This document shows positions 17,987-29,879 of a stretch of 35,188 nt of DNA, piece after piece (the stretch's first letter is position 1; each line of letters begins with the position of its first letter). The position numbers and the translations under genes were made by a program. Source of the stretch: Gammaproteobacteria bacterium (GTDB lineage Bacteria > Pseudomonadota > Gammaproteobacteria > Thiohalobacterales > Thiohalobacteraceae); NCBI GenBank assembly GCA_002699185.1, contig PABG01000070.1, forward strand, positions 1 through 35,188, in the 5' to 3' direction. Under the pieces are notes generated by a model. The model made no database searches. It was not told where the DNA came from and worked only from the letters and a program-made list of their open reading frames with translations.

Positions 17987-19350
17987 TTGCCATGGCGCTG
18001 TCCGAAGCCGCGCAGGCCGTGCGCGGTCGGCTGCAGGGCGCGGATGCGCGCTTCGCCGGCCTGAGCACCGACAGCCGCGGCCTGGAGCGCGGCAACCTGT
18101 TCGTGGCGCTGGCGGGCGAACGTTTCGACGGTCACGACTATCTCGATCAGGCCGCGGCCGGCGGTGCTGCGGGCGCACTGGTCAGTACCGCGGTGACGGA
18201 CCTGCTGCCCTGCATCCGGGTGACCGATACCCGGCTGGCGCTGGGTGGCCTGGCCGCGGCCTGGCGCGCGCGTTTCGATATCCCGCTGGTGGCGGTCACC
18301 GGCAGCAATGGCAAGACCACGGTCAAGGAGATGCTGGCCGCCATCCTGGGCATGGAGCACCAGGTGCTGGCCACCCGCGGCAACCTGAACAACGACATCG
18401 GCGTGCCCCTGACCCTGGGTCGGCTGGGCGCCGTGCATACGGCCGCTGTGATCGAGATGGGCGCCAACCATCCGGGCGAGATCGCTTACCTCACCGGTCT
18501 GGCCCGGCCGACGGTTGCGCTTATCACCAATGCCGGACCCGCCCACCTGGAGGGATTCGGCAGCCTGGAAGGCGTGGCGCGGGCCAAGGCCGAGATCTAT
18601 GACGGGCTGGGTCCCGATGGCCTGGCCGTGGTCAACCGCGACGATGCCTTCGCCGACTACTGGCTGACGCGCCTGCAGGGCCGGCGGATCATGACCTTCG
18701 GGCTGGAGATGCAAGCCGATGTCAGCGCCGAAGTGTCGCCGCACGAATCGGGCCAGCGGCTGGTTCTGCGCACCCCGGCCGGCAGCATCGAGGTCGAACT
18801 GGCACTGCCGGGGCGGCACAACGCCATGAACGCCCTGGCCGCCGTCGCTGCTGCTCTGGGTGCGGGCGCCTCGCTGGCGGCGGTGCAGTCCGGGCTGCAG
18901 AGCCTGCGCCCGGTCGGCGGCCGGCTGCAGATACACCGCTGCGCCGATGACATCGGTGTGATCGATGACACCTACAATGCCAATCCCGGTTCGGTGCAGG
19001 CCGCCCTGGCAGTGCTCGGGCAGCTGCCCGGCGAACACTGGCTGGTACTGGGCGACATGGGTGAACTGGGCGGCGAGAGCCGTCAGCTGCACCGGGAGAT
19101 CGGCGCCCGGGCGGCGGCCGCCGGCTGTGATCGGCTGTTCACCCTGGGAGGTGACGCCGCATCCGCCGCCGAGGCCTTCACCGGTCCGGCGGCTCATTAC
19201 GATGATTTCGAGTCCCTGCAGGCCGCACTCGAGGCGCAGCTGCATCCCGGGGTGCAGGTGCTGGTCAAGGGCTCGCGCAGCATGCGCATGGAACGGGTGG
19301 TGCAGGCCCTGCTGGCGCGGCTGCAGCCACGGCCGGGAGGGTGTCGCTGA
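17983..19350 (+). CDS. murF: UDP-MurNAc-tripeptide:D-Ala-D-Ala ligase
   Basis: Encodes 455 residues (452 in E. coli), the last cytoplasmic Mur ligase, adding D-Ala-D-Ala. [20 protein letters not shown] near the N-terminus and the ATP loop [15 protein letters not shown] (starting about 104) are clear. [29 protein letters not shown] and [15 protein letters not shown] are MurF-specific. ATG 17983 is chosen since it overlaps the murE stop as ATGA with GGGGGG before it; an earlier in-frame GTG at 17959 lies inside murE and is unlikely. Confidence 0.97.
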   Translation: MIAMALSEAAQAVRGRLQGADARFAGLSTDSRGLERGNLFVALAGERFDGHDYLDQAAAGGAAGALVSTAVTDLLPCIRVTDTRLALGGLAAAWRARFDIPLVAVTGSNGKTTVKEMLAAILGMEHQVLATRGNLNNDIGVPLTLGRLGAVHTAAVIEMGANHPGEIAYLTGLARPTVALITNAGPAHLEGFGSLEGVARAKAEIYDGLGPDGLAVVNRDDAFADYWLTRLQGRRIMTFGLEMQADVSAEVSPHESGQRLVLRTPAGSIEVELALPGRHNAMNALAAVAAALGAGASLAAVQSGLQSLRPVGGRLQIHRCADDIGVIDDTYNANPGSVQAALAVLGQLPGEHWLVLGDMGELGGESRQLHREIGARAAAAGCDRLFTLGGDAASAAEAFTGPAAHYDDFESLQAALEAQLHPGVQVLVKGSRSMRMERVVQALLARLQPRPGGCR

Positions 19351-20432
19351 TGCTGCTGTGGCTGGCCGAATTCCTGACCCGGTATCACACCGGGTTCAAT
19401 GTATTTCAGTACCTGACGCTGCGCGCCATCCTGGGCGTGCTGACCGCGCTGCTGTTCTGCTTCGTCACCGGTCCCTGGATGATCCGGCGCCTGGGCCAGT
19501 ACCAGATCGGTCAGCAGGTGCGTGACGACGGTCCGCAGTCGCACCTGAGCAAGGCCGGTACGCCGACCATGGGCGGTGCCCTGATCCTGTTCGCCATCAG
19601 CTTCGCCACCCTGCTGTGGGCCGATCTCGGCAACCGTTATGTCTGGGTGGTGCTGCTGGGCACGCTCGCCTTCGGCGCCATCGGCTGGGTGGACGACTAC
19701 AAGAAGCTGGTGCTGAAGAATTCCCGCGGTCTGCCGGCGCGCTGGAAGTACTTCTGGCAGTCGCTGTTCGCGCTGATCATCGCCGCGGTGCTCTATTACA
19801 CCGCCCAGGCGCCGATCGAGACCCAGTTGATCGTGCCCTTCTTCAAAGGGGTCGCCATCGAGCTGGGGGCGTTGTACTTCGTGCTGGTCTATTTCGTCGT
19901 GGTCGGTTCCAGCAACGCCGTGAATCTCACCGACGGGCTGGACGGCCTGGCTATCCTGCCGACGGTGATGATCGCCGGGGCGCTCGCCGTGTTCGCCTAC
20001 GCCACCGGCAATGTGCGTTTCGCCGAATACCTCGGCATTCCCTACGTGCGCGACGTGGGCGAGATCATCATCTTCGCCGGCGCCATCGTCGGCGCCGGGC
20101 TGGGCTTTCTCTGGTACAACGCCTATCCCGCCCAGGTATTCATGGGCGATGTGGGCGCCCTGGCACTGGGTGCCGCGCTGGGCCTGATGGCGGTGCTGGT
20201 GCGTCAGGAACTGGTCTACCTGGTCATGGCGGGCGTGTTCGTGATGGAGACCGTCTCCGTCATCCTGCAGGTGGCTTCGTTCAAGCTCACCGGGCGGCGC
20301 ATCTTCCGCATGGCGCCGCTGCACCACCATTTCGAACTGAAGGGATGGCCCGAGCCGCGCGTGATCGTGCGCTTCTGGATCGTGACCGTGATCCTGGTCC
20401 TGATCGGGCTGGCCACGCTGAAGATCCGTTGA
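19350..20432 (+). CDS. mraY: Phospho-MurNAc-pentapeptide transferase
   Basis: Encodes 360 residues, exactly the E. coli length. MraY is an integral membrane enzyme of 10 helices that forms lipid I from UDP-MurNAc-pentapeptide and undecaprenyl phosphate. TPTMGG, the catalytic aspartates D115-D116 in GWVDDYKK, and [10 protein letters not shown] (D195, D198) are present, with PLHHHFE near the C-terminus. ATG 19350 gives [19 protein letters not shown], matching E. coli; a GTG at 19341 is less likely. The start overlaps the murF stop (TGATG) and GGGAGGG lies upstream. Confidence 0.97.
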   Translation: MLLWLAEFLTRYHTGFNVFQYLTLRAILGVLTALLFCFVTGPWMIRRLGQYQIGQQVRDDGPQSHLSKAGTPTMGGALILFAISFATLLWADLGNRYVWVVLLGTLAFGAIGWVDDYKKLVLKNSRGLPARWKYFWQSLFALIIAAVLYYTAQAPIETQLIVPFFKGVAIELGALYFVLVYFVVVGSSNAVNLTDGLDGLAILPTVMIAGALAVFAYATGNVRFAEYLGIPYVRDVGEIIIFAGAIVGAGLGFLWYNAYPAQVFMGDVGALALGAALGLMAVLVRQELVYLVMAGVFVMETVSVILQVASFKLTGRRIFRMAPLHHHFELKGWPEPRVIVRFWIVTVILVLIGLATLKIR

Positions 20433-20443
20433 GGGGGAAGGGG

Positions 20444-20518
20444 ATGGATTTACGCATACAGATGAAGATCGTGGGCCTGACCTTTCTGTTGATGTCCCTG
20501 TTGTGGCTGGTTCTGTGA
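20444..20518 (+). CDS. Candidate 24-residue membrane microprotein between mraY and murD
   Basis: A 24-codon ORF, MDLRIQMKIVG then TFLLMSLLWLVL, ending TGA. It starts 12 bases after the mraY stop, behind a very purine-rich GAGGGGGAAGGGG, which is a good ribosome-binding site. The N-terminus carries R4 and K8, followed by about 16 continuous hydrophobic residues. The expected product is one membrane helix with its N-terminus in the cytoplasm. It fills a gap of about 100 bases in a cluster whose other Mur and Fts genes mostly overlap. No known family is recognised. It could instead be a leader peptide controlling murD translation. Confidence 0.45.
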   Translation: MDLRIQMKIVGLTFLLMSLLWLVL

Positions 20519-20527
20519 CGCGAACGG

Positions 20528-21895
20528 GTGATGACGCTGGCGCTGATGACAATGGATGCTGAACGGGTGATGGCAGGTAAGGTACTGGTGGTCGGCTGCG
20601 GCCGCACCGGGCTGTCCTGCGCACGTTACCTGGCGCGCCAGGGCCGCCAGGTGGCGGTGACCGACTCCCGGTCCGAACCGCCCTGCCTGCAGGCCATGCA
20701 CGAGGAGCTGCCGGACGTGGCCCTGTTCCTCGGCGGCTTCGATGCCGACGCCTTTGCCCATGCCGGGCAGATCGTGGTCAGCCCCGGCGTGCCGCTGTCG
20801 CATCCACTGATCGCGCAAGCGCGCAGCCGCGGCGTGGAAGTCATCGGCGACATCGAGCTGTTCGCCCGGGCGGCACAGGCGCCGGTGATCGCCATCACCG
20901 GTTCCAATGGCAAGAGTACGGTGACCACCCTGGTGCATGAAATGGCGCGCGCCGCCGGTCGCCGGGTGCGGGCCGGCGCCAACCTGGGCACGCCGGCGCT
21001 GGACCTGATCGAGGATCCGGAGCCGGACCTGTACGTGCTCGAGTTGTCCAGTTTTCAGCTCGAATCGGTCGACAGTCTCGCACCCGCGGCCGCGGCGGTG
21101 CTGAACATCAGCCCCGATCACCTGGACCGCTATTCGGGCCTGGATGCCTATGCCGCCGCCAAGGCCCGGATCTACCGCAACGCCGGCGTGCAGGTGGTGA
21201 ACCTGGATGACCCGGTGGCCTGCTCCCTGGCCGACGTCAACCGGCCGCGGTTGGGATTCACGCTGGACGTGCCGGGGCCGGATGACTTCGGCCTGCGCGA
21301 GCGCGACGGCCGGCTGTGGCTGTGTCGGGGCGGGGAAGGCTGGCTGGCGGCCGACGAATTGAAACTGGTCGGCCGCCACAACCTGGCCAACGCCCTGGCC
21401 GCACTGGCGCTGGGCGCGGCCATCGATCTGCCGCGGGCTGCCATGCTGGAGGCGCTGTGCGGCTTCGGCGGTCTGGCGCACCGCACCCAGTGGGTGGGCG
21501 GGCGCGACGGCGTGGACTGGTACAACGATTCCAAGGCCACCAATATCGGCGCCACCCTGGCGGCCATCGCCGGCTTCGACCGGCCGCTGGTGCTGATCGC
21601 CGGCGGCCAGGGCAAGGGGGCGGACTTCAGTCTGCTGCATCCGGTGTTGTGCCAGCGTGCCCGCGCCGTGGTGCTGCTGGGCGAGGCCGCCGGCGAGATC
21701 GAGACCGCGCTGGACGGTTGCGTGCCGGTGCGCCGGGTCGAGTCCATGGAGGCGGCCGTGGCCGCCGCAGCCGAACTGGCGCGGCCGGGCGACGCCGTAC
21801 TGCTGTCACCGGCCTGTGCCAGCCAGGACATGTTCGTTGACTACCAGGACCGGGGCGAGCGCTTCAGCGCCGCGGTGCGGGAGCGGCTGCAATGA
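20528..21895 (+). CDS. murD: UDP-MurNAc-L-Ala:D-glutamate ligase
   Basis: Encodes up to 455 residues (438 in E. coli), the Mur ligase that adds D-Glu. The nucleotide-sugar-binding motif VLVVGCGRTGLSCARYL is followed by the ATP loop ITGSNGKSTVTTLVHE (GSNGKST about 125–131). LELSSFQLE, NISPDHLDRY and the C-terminal WYNDSKATN are MurD signatures. The start is unsettled among GTG 20528, ATG 20531, ATG 20552 and ATG 20570; the last gives MAGKVLVVG and fits family alignment. The 12-bp word GAACGGGTGATG occurs at 20522 and again at 20561, so the extra N-terminus may be a duplication. Confidence 0.95.
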   Translation: MMTLALMTMDAERVMAGKVLVVGCGRTGLSCARYLARQGRQVAVTDSRSEPPCLQAMHEELPDVALFLGGFDADAFAHAGQIVVSPGVPLSHPLIAQARSRGVEVIGDIELFARAAQAPVIAITGSNGKSTVTTLVHEMARAAGRRVRAGANLGTPALDLIEDPEPDLYVLELSSFQLESVDSLAPAAAAVLNISPDHLDRYSGLDAYAAAKARIYRNAGVQVVNLDDPVACSLADVNRPRLGFTLDVPGPDDFGLRERDGRLWLCRGGEGWLAADELKLVGRHNLANALAALALGAAIDLPRAAMLEALCGFGGLAHRTQWVGGRDGVDWYNDSKATNIGATLAAIAGFDRPLVLIAGGQGKGADFSLLHPVLCQRARAVVLLGEAAGEIETALDGCVPVRRVESMEAAVAAAAELARPGDAVLLSPACASQDMFVDYQDRGERFSAAVRERLQ

Positions 21896-23112
21896 GCGCG
21901 CTGCTCGCACGCCTGGGCTGGCTGCACAACGGGCAGGGGCTGCGCTGTCCGCGCCTGGATCCGGGCCTGCTGCTGGTGACCGCGGCACTCATGGGGCTGG
22001 GCCTGGTGATGGTGGCCTCGGCCTCCATCACCCCGGCCGACCGGGAGTTGCAGCAGCCCTTCTATTATGTGCTGCGCCAGTCCGCCTACATGGGGGTGGG
22101 GCTGCTCGCCGCCGCGGCCGCTTTCGGCATCCGTTTGAGTCTGTGGTCGCGCTTCGGGATGATCGCCCTGTTCCTGGCCCTGGGGCTGCTGGTGCTGGTG
22201 CTCATCCCCGGCGTGGGCAAGACGGTCAACGGCAGCACCCGCTGGATCGGGGTCGGGCCGGTCAATCTGCAGGTTTCCGAACCGGCCAAGCTCCTGGTGC
22301 TGATCTATCTCGCCAGTTATCTGGTGCGCCGGGCCGAGGAGGTGCGTGAGCAGTTCAGCGGCTTCTTCAAACCCATGCTGATGCTGGGCCTGGTGGCCAC
22401 GCTGCTGCTGGCTCAGCCGGACTTCGGCGCCATGGTGGTGCTGGTGGTCACGGCCCTGACCATGATGTTCCTGGCCGGAGTGCGGCTGTGGCAGTTCGGT
22501 GCCCTGGTGGCCCTGGCCGGCGGGGCGTTCGCCCTGCTGGCGGTGTCCTCGCCCTACCGCATGGCGCGCCTGACCGCCTTCCTCGACCCCTTCGCCGATC
22601 CCTTCAACAGCGGCTACCAGCTGACCCAGTCGCTGATCGCCATCGGCCGTGGTGAGTGGTTCGGCGTCGGCCTGGGCGCGAGCGTACAGAAACTGTTCTA
22701 CCTGCCCGAAGCCCACACCGACTTCCTGTTCGCCATCCTGGCCGAGGAACTGGGCATGTTCGGCGTGCTGCTGGTGCTGGCCGGCTTCGCCTTCCTGGTC
22801 TGGCGCGCCTTCGCCATCGCCGCCGTGGCGCAGCGGGCCGACGAACCGTTCGCCGCCTATCTCGCCTATGGCATCGGTACCCTGATCGGCCTGCAGGCCC
22901 TGATCAACATGGGCGTGAACATGGGGCTGCTCCCGACCAAGGGCCTGACCCTGCCCCTGATGAGCTACGGCGGCAGCAGTCTGCTGGTGATGTGCGTGGC
23001 CATCGGTCTGCTGCTGCGCATCGACTACGAGACCCGCTGTTCGGTGCACAACATCAACAATGACCGCCGCCGGCCGCGCCGGCGCGGCACGGGCCGGGAG
23101 CGACGCGCATGA
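21892..23112 (+). CDS. ftsW: Septal peptidoglycan glycosyltransferase FtsW
   Basis: Encodes 406 residues (414 in E. coli), a SEDS-family membrane protein of about 10 helices that polymerises lipid II at the septum with FtsI. GSTRWIGVGPVNLQVSEPAK contains the conserved loop after helix 3. QPDFGAMVVL, the segment GYQLTQSLIAIGRGEWFGVG and HTDFLFAILAEELGMFG lead to the C-terminal GLTLPLMSYGGSSLL. The tail is strongly basic. The start overlaps the murD stop as ATGA, and its own stop overlaps the murG start. Confidence 0.97.
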   Translation: MSALLARLGWLHNGQGLRCPRLDPGLLLVTAALMGLGLVMVASASITPADRELQQPFYYVLRQSAYMGVGLLAAAAAFGIRLSLWSRFGMIALFLALGLLVLVLIPGVGKTVNGSTRWIGVGPVNLQVSEPAKLLVLIYLASYLVRRAEEVREQFSGFFKPMLMLGLVATLLLAQPDFGAMVVLVVTALTMMFLAGVRLWQFGALVALAGGAFALLAVSSPYRMARLTAFLDPFADPFNSGYQLTQSLIAIGRGEWFGVGLGASVQKLFYLPEAHTDFLFAILAEELGMFGVLLVLAGFAFLVWRAFAIAAVAQRADEPFAAYLAYGIGTLIGLQALINMGVNMGLLPTKGLTLPLMSYGGSSLLVMCVAIGLLLRIDYETRCSVHNINNDRRRPRRRGTGRERRA

Positions 23113-24215
23113 CCGCGATGACGGCACAGTCCCCCGTGCTGGTGATGGCCGGCGGTACCGGCGGCCATGTCTACCCGGCGCTGGCGGTGGCCGACGAACT
23201 GAGCCGCCGCGAGGTGCCGGTGGTGTGGCTGGGCACGCGCAAGGGGCTGGAAGCCCGGGTGGTGCCCGCGGCCGGTTATCCGGTGGAGTGGATCGAGGTC
23301 AGCGGCCTGCGTGGCAAGGGTGTGATCAGGCTGCTGCTGGCGCCGCTGATGCTGGCGCATGCCCTGTACCAGGCCTGGCGGGTGATGCGCCGGGTGCGGC
23401 CGCGTGCCGTACTGGGCATGGGCGGCTTTGTCACCGGGCCGGGCGGGGTGATGGCCTGGCTCAATCGCCGGCCCCTGGTCATCCATGAACAGAATTCCGT
23501 GGCCGGGCTGACCAACCGACTGCTGGCACCGCTGGCGGCACGGGTGCTGGTGGCCTTCCCCGGGAGCTTCGGCGCAAAGCGGTCGGTGCGGCAGGTGGGC
23601 AATCCGGTGCGCGAGGCGATCGCGAACCTGCCGCTGCCGGAGACACGCTTTGCCGCACGCAGCGACGAAGCGGTCCACCTGCTGGTGCTCGGCGGCAGTC
23701 TGGGCGCGGCCGCGCTCAACCGCACCGTGCCTGCCGCAATCGCGGAAATGGCTCCGGAGGCGCGGCCGGTGATCCGGCATCAGGCGGGCAGCCGGGATAT
23801 CGAAGGGGCGCGCCAGGCCTATGCCGAGGCCGGCGTCGAGGCCGAGGTGCAGCCCTTCATCGAGGACATGGCGCGGGCCTATGCCTGGGCCGATCTGGTG
23901 ATCTGCCGGGCCGGGGCCCTGACCGTGGCCGAACTGGCTGCCGCCGGCGTGGGTGCGATTCTGGTGCCCTATCCGCACGCGGTCGACGATCACCAGACCG
24001 GCAATGCGCGCTACCTCAGCGAGGCCGGCGCCGGGGTGCTGGTGCAGCAGGCGGAGCTGAGTGTCGAGCGCCTGCAGACGCTGCTGGCGGAGCTGCTGAA
24101 CGACCGTCAGCGACTGCTGGCCATGGCGCGTGCCGCGCGCGGCCTGGCCCTGCCGGGAGCCGCGCGCGCAGTGGCCGACAGCTGCCTGGAACTGGCGGCG
24201 GGGAGGGCGGCATGA
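23109..24215 (+). CDS. murG: Lipid II synthase, UDP-GlcNAc transferase MurG
   Basis: Encodes 368 residues (355 in E. coli), a peripheral inner-membrane GT-B glycosyltransferase that converts lipid I to lipid II. The N-terminal glycine loop [19 protein letters not shown] and [16 protein letters not shown] form the acceptor side. [25 protein letters not shown] and the UDP-GlcNAc site [16 protein letters not shown] are conserved. ATG 23109 overlaps the ftsW stop (ATGA); an ATG three codons later is also possible. Confidence 0.97.
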   Translation: MTAMTAQSPVLVMAGGTGGHVYPALAVADELSRREVPVVWLGTRKGLEARVVPAAGYPVEWIEVSGLRGKGVIRLLLAPLMLAHALYQAWRVMRRVRPRAVLGMGGFVTGPGGVMAWLNRRPLVIHEQNSVAGLTNRLLAPLAARVLVAFPGSFGAKRSVRQVGNPVREAIANLPLPETRFAARSDEAVHLLVLGGSLGAAALNRTVPAAIAEMAPEARPVIRHQAGSRDIEGARQAYAEAGVEAEVQPFIEDMARAYAWADLVICRAGALTVAELAAAGVGAILVPYPHAVDDHQTGNARYLSEAGAGVLVQQAELSVERLQTLLAELLNDRQRLLAMARAARGLALPGAARAVADSCLELAAGRAA

Positions 24216-25666
24216 TCGATACGCGCAGCCTGAACGCAGGGCAGCCCCAGGGCATGGGCCGGGTGCGACGGGTGCACTTCGTCGGCATCGGCGGCGCCGG
24301 CATGAGCGGCATCGCCGAGGTGATGCTCAATCTGGGCTACGAGGTGCAGGGCTCGGACCTGCGCAGCAACCCGGTGACGCAGCGGCTGCAGGCGCTGGGG
24401 GCGACCGTCTTCACCGGCCATGATCCGGCGCGGGTGGCCGGGGTGGATGTGCTGGTGGTCTCCAGTGCCGTGACCGAGGCCAATCCCGAGGTGGCGGCGG
24501 CGCGTGAGCAGCACATCCCGGTGGTGCCGCGGGCGGAGATGCTGGCCGAACTGATGCGCTTCCGCTACGGCATCGCCGTGGCCGGCACCCACGGCAAGAC
24601 CACCACCACCAGCCTGGTGGCCAGCCTGTTGGCCGAGGCGGATCTGGATCCCACTTACGTGATAGGCGGCAAGCTCAACAGCGCCGATGGCCATGCCCGA
24701 CTCGGTACCGGTCGTTATCTGGTGGCCGAAGCGGACGAGTCCGATGCCTCCTTCCTCTATCTGCAGCCGATGATCGGCATCGTGACCAATATCGATGCCG
24801 ATCACCTGGAGACCTACGGCGGCGATTTCGGCCGGCTGCGCCAGACCTTCGTCGAATTCCTGCATCACCTGCCCTTCTATGGCCTGGCGGTGCTGTGTCT
24901 GGACGATGCCGGGGTGCGCGCCATCCTGCCCGAGGTCACCCGTCCGTTCCGTACCTATTCGATCGATTCCACCGAGGCGGATCTGTATACCAGCGGCCTG
25001 CAACAGCGTGGCCTGCAGATGCACTTCGAGTTGCACCGCAAGGGGCGCGAGGATGTCCTCCCGGTGGTGCTGAACCTGCCGGGGCGGCACAACGTGCTCA
25101 ACGCCCTGGCAGCGGTCATGGTGGCCGACGAACTGGGACTGCCGGATGCGGCCATTCAGGCCGGTCTGCGCAATTTCACCGGCATCGCCCGACGCAGTCA
25201 GTACCACGGCGAACTGCTCAGCCCCGCCGGGCCGGTGCTGCTGGTCGACGACTACGGCCATCATCCCAGCGAGATCAGCGCCACCCTGACCGCGATCAAG
25301 GCCGGCTGGCCCGAGCGGCGGCTGGTGGTGGTGTTCCAGCCCCATCGCTACACCCGCACCCGCGACCTGTTCGAGGACTTTACCCAGGCCCTGTCCCAGG
25401 CTGATGTGCTGCTGCTGTGCGAGGTCTATGCCGCCGGCGAGGCACCCATTGCCGGCGCCGACGGCCGGGCCCTGTGCCGCGCGGTGCGCGCCCGCGGCAG
25501 GGTCGATCCGGTATTTGTCGAGCAGGTGGAACTCGTGCCCGAGGTGCTGGCCGGGGTGCTGGCGCCGGACGATGTGGTGCTCACCCTGGGGGCGGGGGAT
25601 ATCGGCACGGTGCCGGCGCGTCTGGAAACGCTGTGGCCGGTCGGGGACACGGAGACGGGGAGGTAG
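24212..25666 (+). CDS. murC: UDP-N-acetylmuramate:L-alanine ligase
   Basis: Encodes 484 residues (491 in E. coli), the first Mur ligase of the stem peptide. [18 protein letters not shown] (about 22–39) is the nucleotide-sugar-binding site, and [12 protein letters not shown] (124–135) the ATP loop. [29 protein letters not shown] and [10 protein letters not shown] follow as expected. The start overlaps the murG stop as ATGA. Unlike most genes here its stop does not overlap murB; a 58-codon ORF fills the gap. Confidence 0.97.
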   Translation: MIDTRSLNAGQPQGMGRVRRVHFVGIGGAGMSGIAEVMLNLGYEVQGSDLRSNPVTQRLQALGATVFTGHDPARVAGVDVLVVSSAVTEANPEVAAAREQHIPVVPRAEMLAELMRFRYGIAVAGTHGKTTTTSLVASLLAEADLDPTYVIGGKLNSADGHARLGTGRYLVAEADESDASFLYLQPMIGIVTNIDADHLETYGGDFGRLRQTFVEFLHHLPFYGLAVLCLDDAGVRAILPEVTRPFRTYSIDSTEADLYTSGLQQRGLQMHFELHRKGREDVLPVVLNLPGRHNVLNALAAVMVADELGLPDAAIQAGLRNFTGIARRSQYHGELLSPAGPVLLVDDYGHHPSEISATLTAIKAGWPERRLVVVFQPHRYTRTRDLFEDFTQALSQADVLLLCEVYAAGEAPIAGADGRALCRAVRARGRVDPVFVEQVELVPEVLAGVLAPDDVVLTLGAGDIGTVPARLETLWPVGDTETGR

Positions 25667-25672
25667 GCGGCA

Positions 25673-25845
25673 ATGGGCTACAGGACACATCTGCGGTTGC
25701 ACATGGGTTGCGGCGAGGCACTCAGGAGCCGTCTGGAGGTGCTGTGTGAACGCCGTCGGGAAGGCGGACAGAACGGCGCGGGGCGTGGCACCAGGAGCCT
25801 GACCTCGCGCTATGCACAGCGCAGCCGGAGCGGCCACAAGCATTC

Positions 25846-25849
<4 letters not shown>
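25673..25849 (+). CDS. Candidate 58-residue basic microprotein between murC and murB
   Basis: A 58-codon ORF starting MGYRTHLRLHMGCGEALRSR and ending RSRSGHKHS. Its ATG is 6 bases after the murC stop, with GGGGAGG ending about 9 bases before it. Its TGA (25847–25849) overlaps the murB ATG (25846) as ATGA, the same coupling used by most neighbours. The product would have about 12 arginines, two cysteines and several histidines, with no membrane segment; its second half is low in hydrophobic residues and probably disordered. No family is recognised. It may be a real small protein, a coupling peptide for murB, or a decayed insertion that remains open. Confidence 0.5.
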
Positions 25850-28489
<2,640 letters not shown>

Positions 28490-28490
28490 T

Positions 28491-29723
28491 ATGACGAAAA
28501 GGTCGGAAAAGAACATGATCGTGGGACTGGATATCGGCACCTCCAAGGTGGTCGCCATTGTCGGCGAGGTGCTGCCCGAGGGCGGCATCGAGATCATCGG
28601 CATCGGCTCGCATCCCTCGCGCGGGATGAAGAAGGGCGTGGTGGTGAACATCGAGTCCACGGTGCATTCCATCCAGCGGGCCATCGAGGAGGCCGAGCTG
28701 ATGGCCGGCTGCCAGATCCATTCGGTCTATGCCGGCATCGCCGGCAGCCATATCCGCAGCCTGAATTCGCACGGCATCGTGGCCATCCGCGACAAGGAGG
28801 TCACGCCGGGCGACGTCGAGCGCGTCATCGATGCCGCGCGAGCGGTGGCCATCCCGGCCGACCAGAAGATCCTGCATATCCTGCCGCAGGAATTCATCAT
28901 CGATAACCAGGAGGGCATCAAGGAGCCGGTGGGCATGTCCGGCGTGCGCCTGGAGGCCAAGGTGCACCTGGTCACCGGCGCGGTGAGCGCGGCGCAGAAC
29001 ATCATCAAGTGCGTGCGTCGCTGCGGGCTGGAGGTCGACGACATCATCCTCGAGCAGCTGGCCTCGAGCTACTCGGTGCTCACCGAGGACGAGAAGGAAC
29101 TGGGCGTGTGCCTGGTCGACATCGGCGGCGGCACCACCGACATGGCCGTGTTCACGGAAGGCTCCATCCGGCATACCTCGGTGATCCCGATCGCCGGCGA
29201 TCAGGTGACCAACGACATCGCCGTGGCCCTGCGCACGCCGACTCAGCATGCCGAGGAGATCAAGATCAAATATGCCTGTGCCCTGACCCAGTTGGCCAGC
29301 TCCGACGACACCATCGAGGTGCCCAGCGTCGGCGACCGGCCGGCGCGGCGACTGGCGCGCCATACCCTGGCCGAGGTGGTCGAGCCGCGCTACGAGGAAC
29401 TGCTCACCCTGGTGCAGTCGGAACTGCGCCGCAGCGGCTTCGAGGATCTGGTCGCCGCCGGCATCGTGCTGACCGGCGGCAGTTCCAAGATGGAAGGCCT
29501 GGTGGACCTGGCCGAGGAGGTGTTCCACATGCCGGTGCGCCTGGGTATGCCCCAGTACGTGGCCGGCCTGGCGGATGTCGTGCGCAATCCGATCTACGCC
29601 ACCGGCGTGGGTCTGCTGCTGTTCGGCAATCAGAATCAGTCCCATCGCAACCTGGATATCCAGGGGCGGGGATTTCGCGGGGTCTGGGACCGGATGAAGA
29701 GCTGGTTCCAGGGGAATTTCTAA
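28491..29723 (+). CDS. ftsA: Cell division protein FtsA
   Basis: Encodes 410 residues (420 in E. coli), an actin-like ATPase that anchors FtsZ to the membrane. The phosphate-1 motif MIVGLDIGTSKVVAIVGEVL and phosphate-2 motif VCLVDIGGGTTDMAVF are clear; GIVLTGGSSKMEGLVDLAEE binds adenosine. A 1C domain lies between. The C-terminal GVWDRMKSWFQGNF is the amphipathic membrane-targeting helix. Unlike most bacteria with a tight ftsA–ftsZ junction, 156 bases with a REP-like element follow. Confidence 0.97.
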   Translation: MTKRSEKNMIVGLDIGTSKVVAIVGEVLPEGGIEIIGIGSHPSRGMKKGVVVNIESTVHSIQRAIEEAELMAGCQIHSVYAGIAGSHIRSLNSHGIVAIRDKEVTPGDVERVIDAARAVAIPADQKILHILPQEFIIDNQEGIKEPVGMSGVRLEAKVHLVTGAVSAAQNIIKCVRRCGLEVDDIILEQLASSYSVLTEDEKELGVCLVDIGGGTTDMAVFTEGSIRHTSVIPIAGDQVTNDIAVALRTPTQHAEEIKIKYACALTQLASSDDTIEVPSVGDRPARRLARHTLAEVVEPRYEELLTLVQSELRRSGFEDLVAAGIVLTGGSSKMEGLVDLAEEVFHMPVRLGMPQYVAGLADVVRNPIYATGVGLLLFGNQNQSHRNLDIQGRGFRGVWDRMKSWFQGNF

Positions 29724-29746
29724 TGCAAGGGGCGAGGCTCCAATCT

Positions 29747-29783
29747 GTAGGCCGGAATAAGGACCGTATGGCCCGTTTCCGGC
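29747..29783. repeat. Single REP-like element between ftsA and ftsZ
   Basis: GTAGGCCGGAATAAGGACC followed by GTATGGCCCGTTTCCGGC: the GCCGGAA/TTCCGGC outer stem with an inner four-to-five-pair stem and a GTAT centre. It matches the left half of the 7304 copy almost exactly. Here only one arm is present. A minor CCGGC/GCCGG hairpin follows at 29823–29835. The rest of the 156-base gap shows no gene; GAGGAGACGAG near its end is the ftsZ ribosome-binding site. Confidence 0.78.
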
Positions 29784-29879
29784 AGCGGGTCTGCAAGCCA
29801 GTTTTTACGCAGTCACGGGATTCCGGCATGGCCGGTACGAAGTGTCACTTACCATCAAGTGTAATCGAGGAGACGAGCA

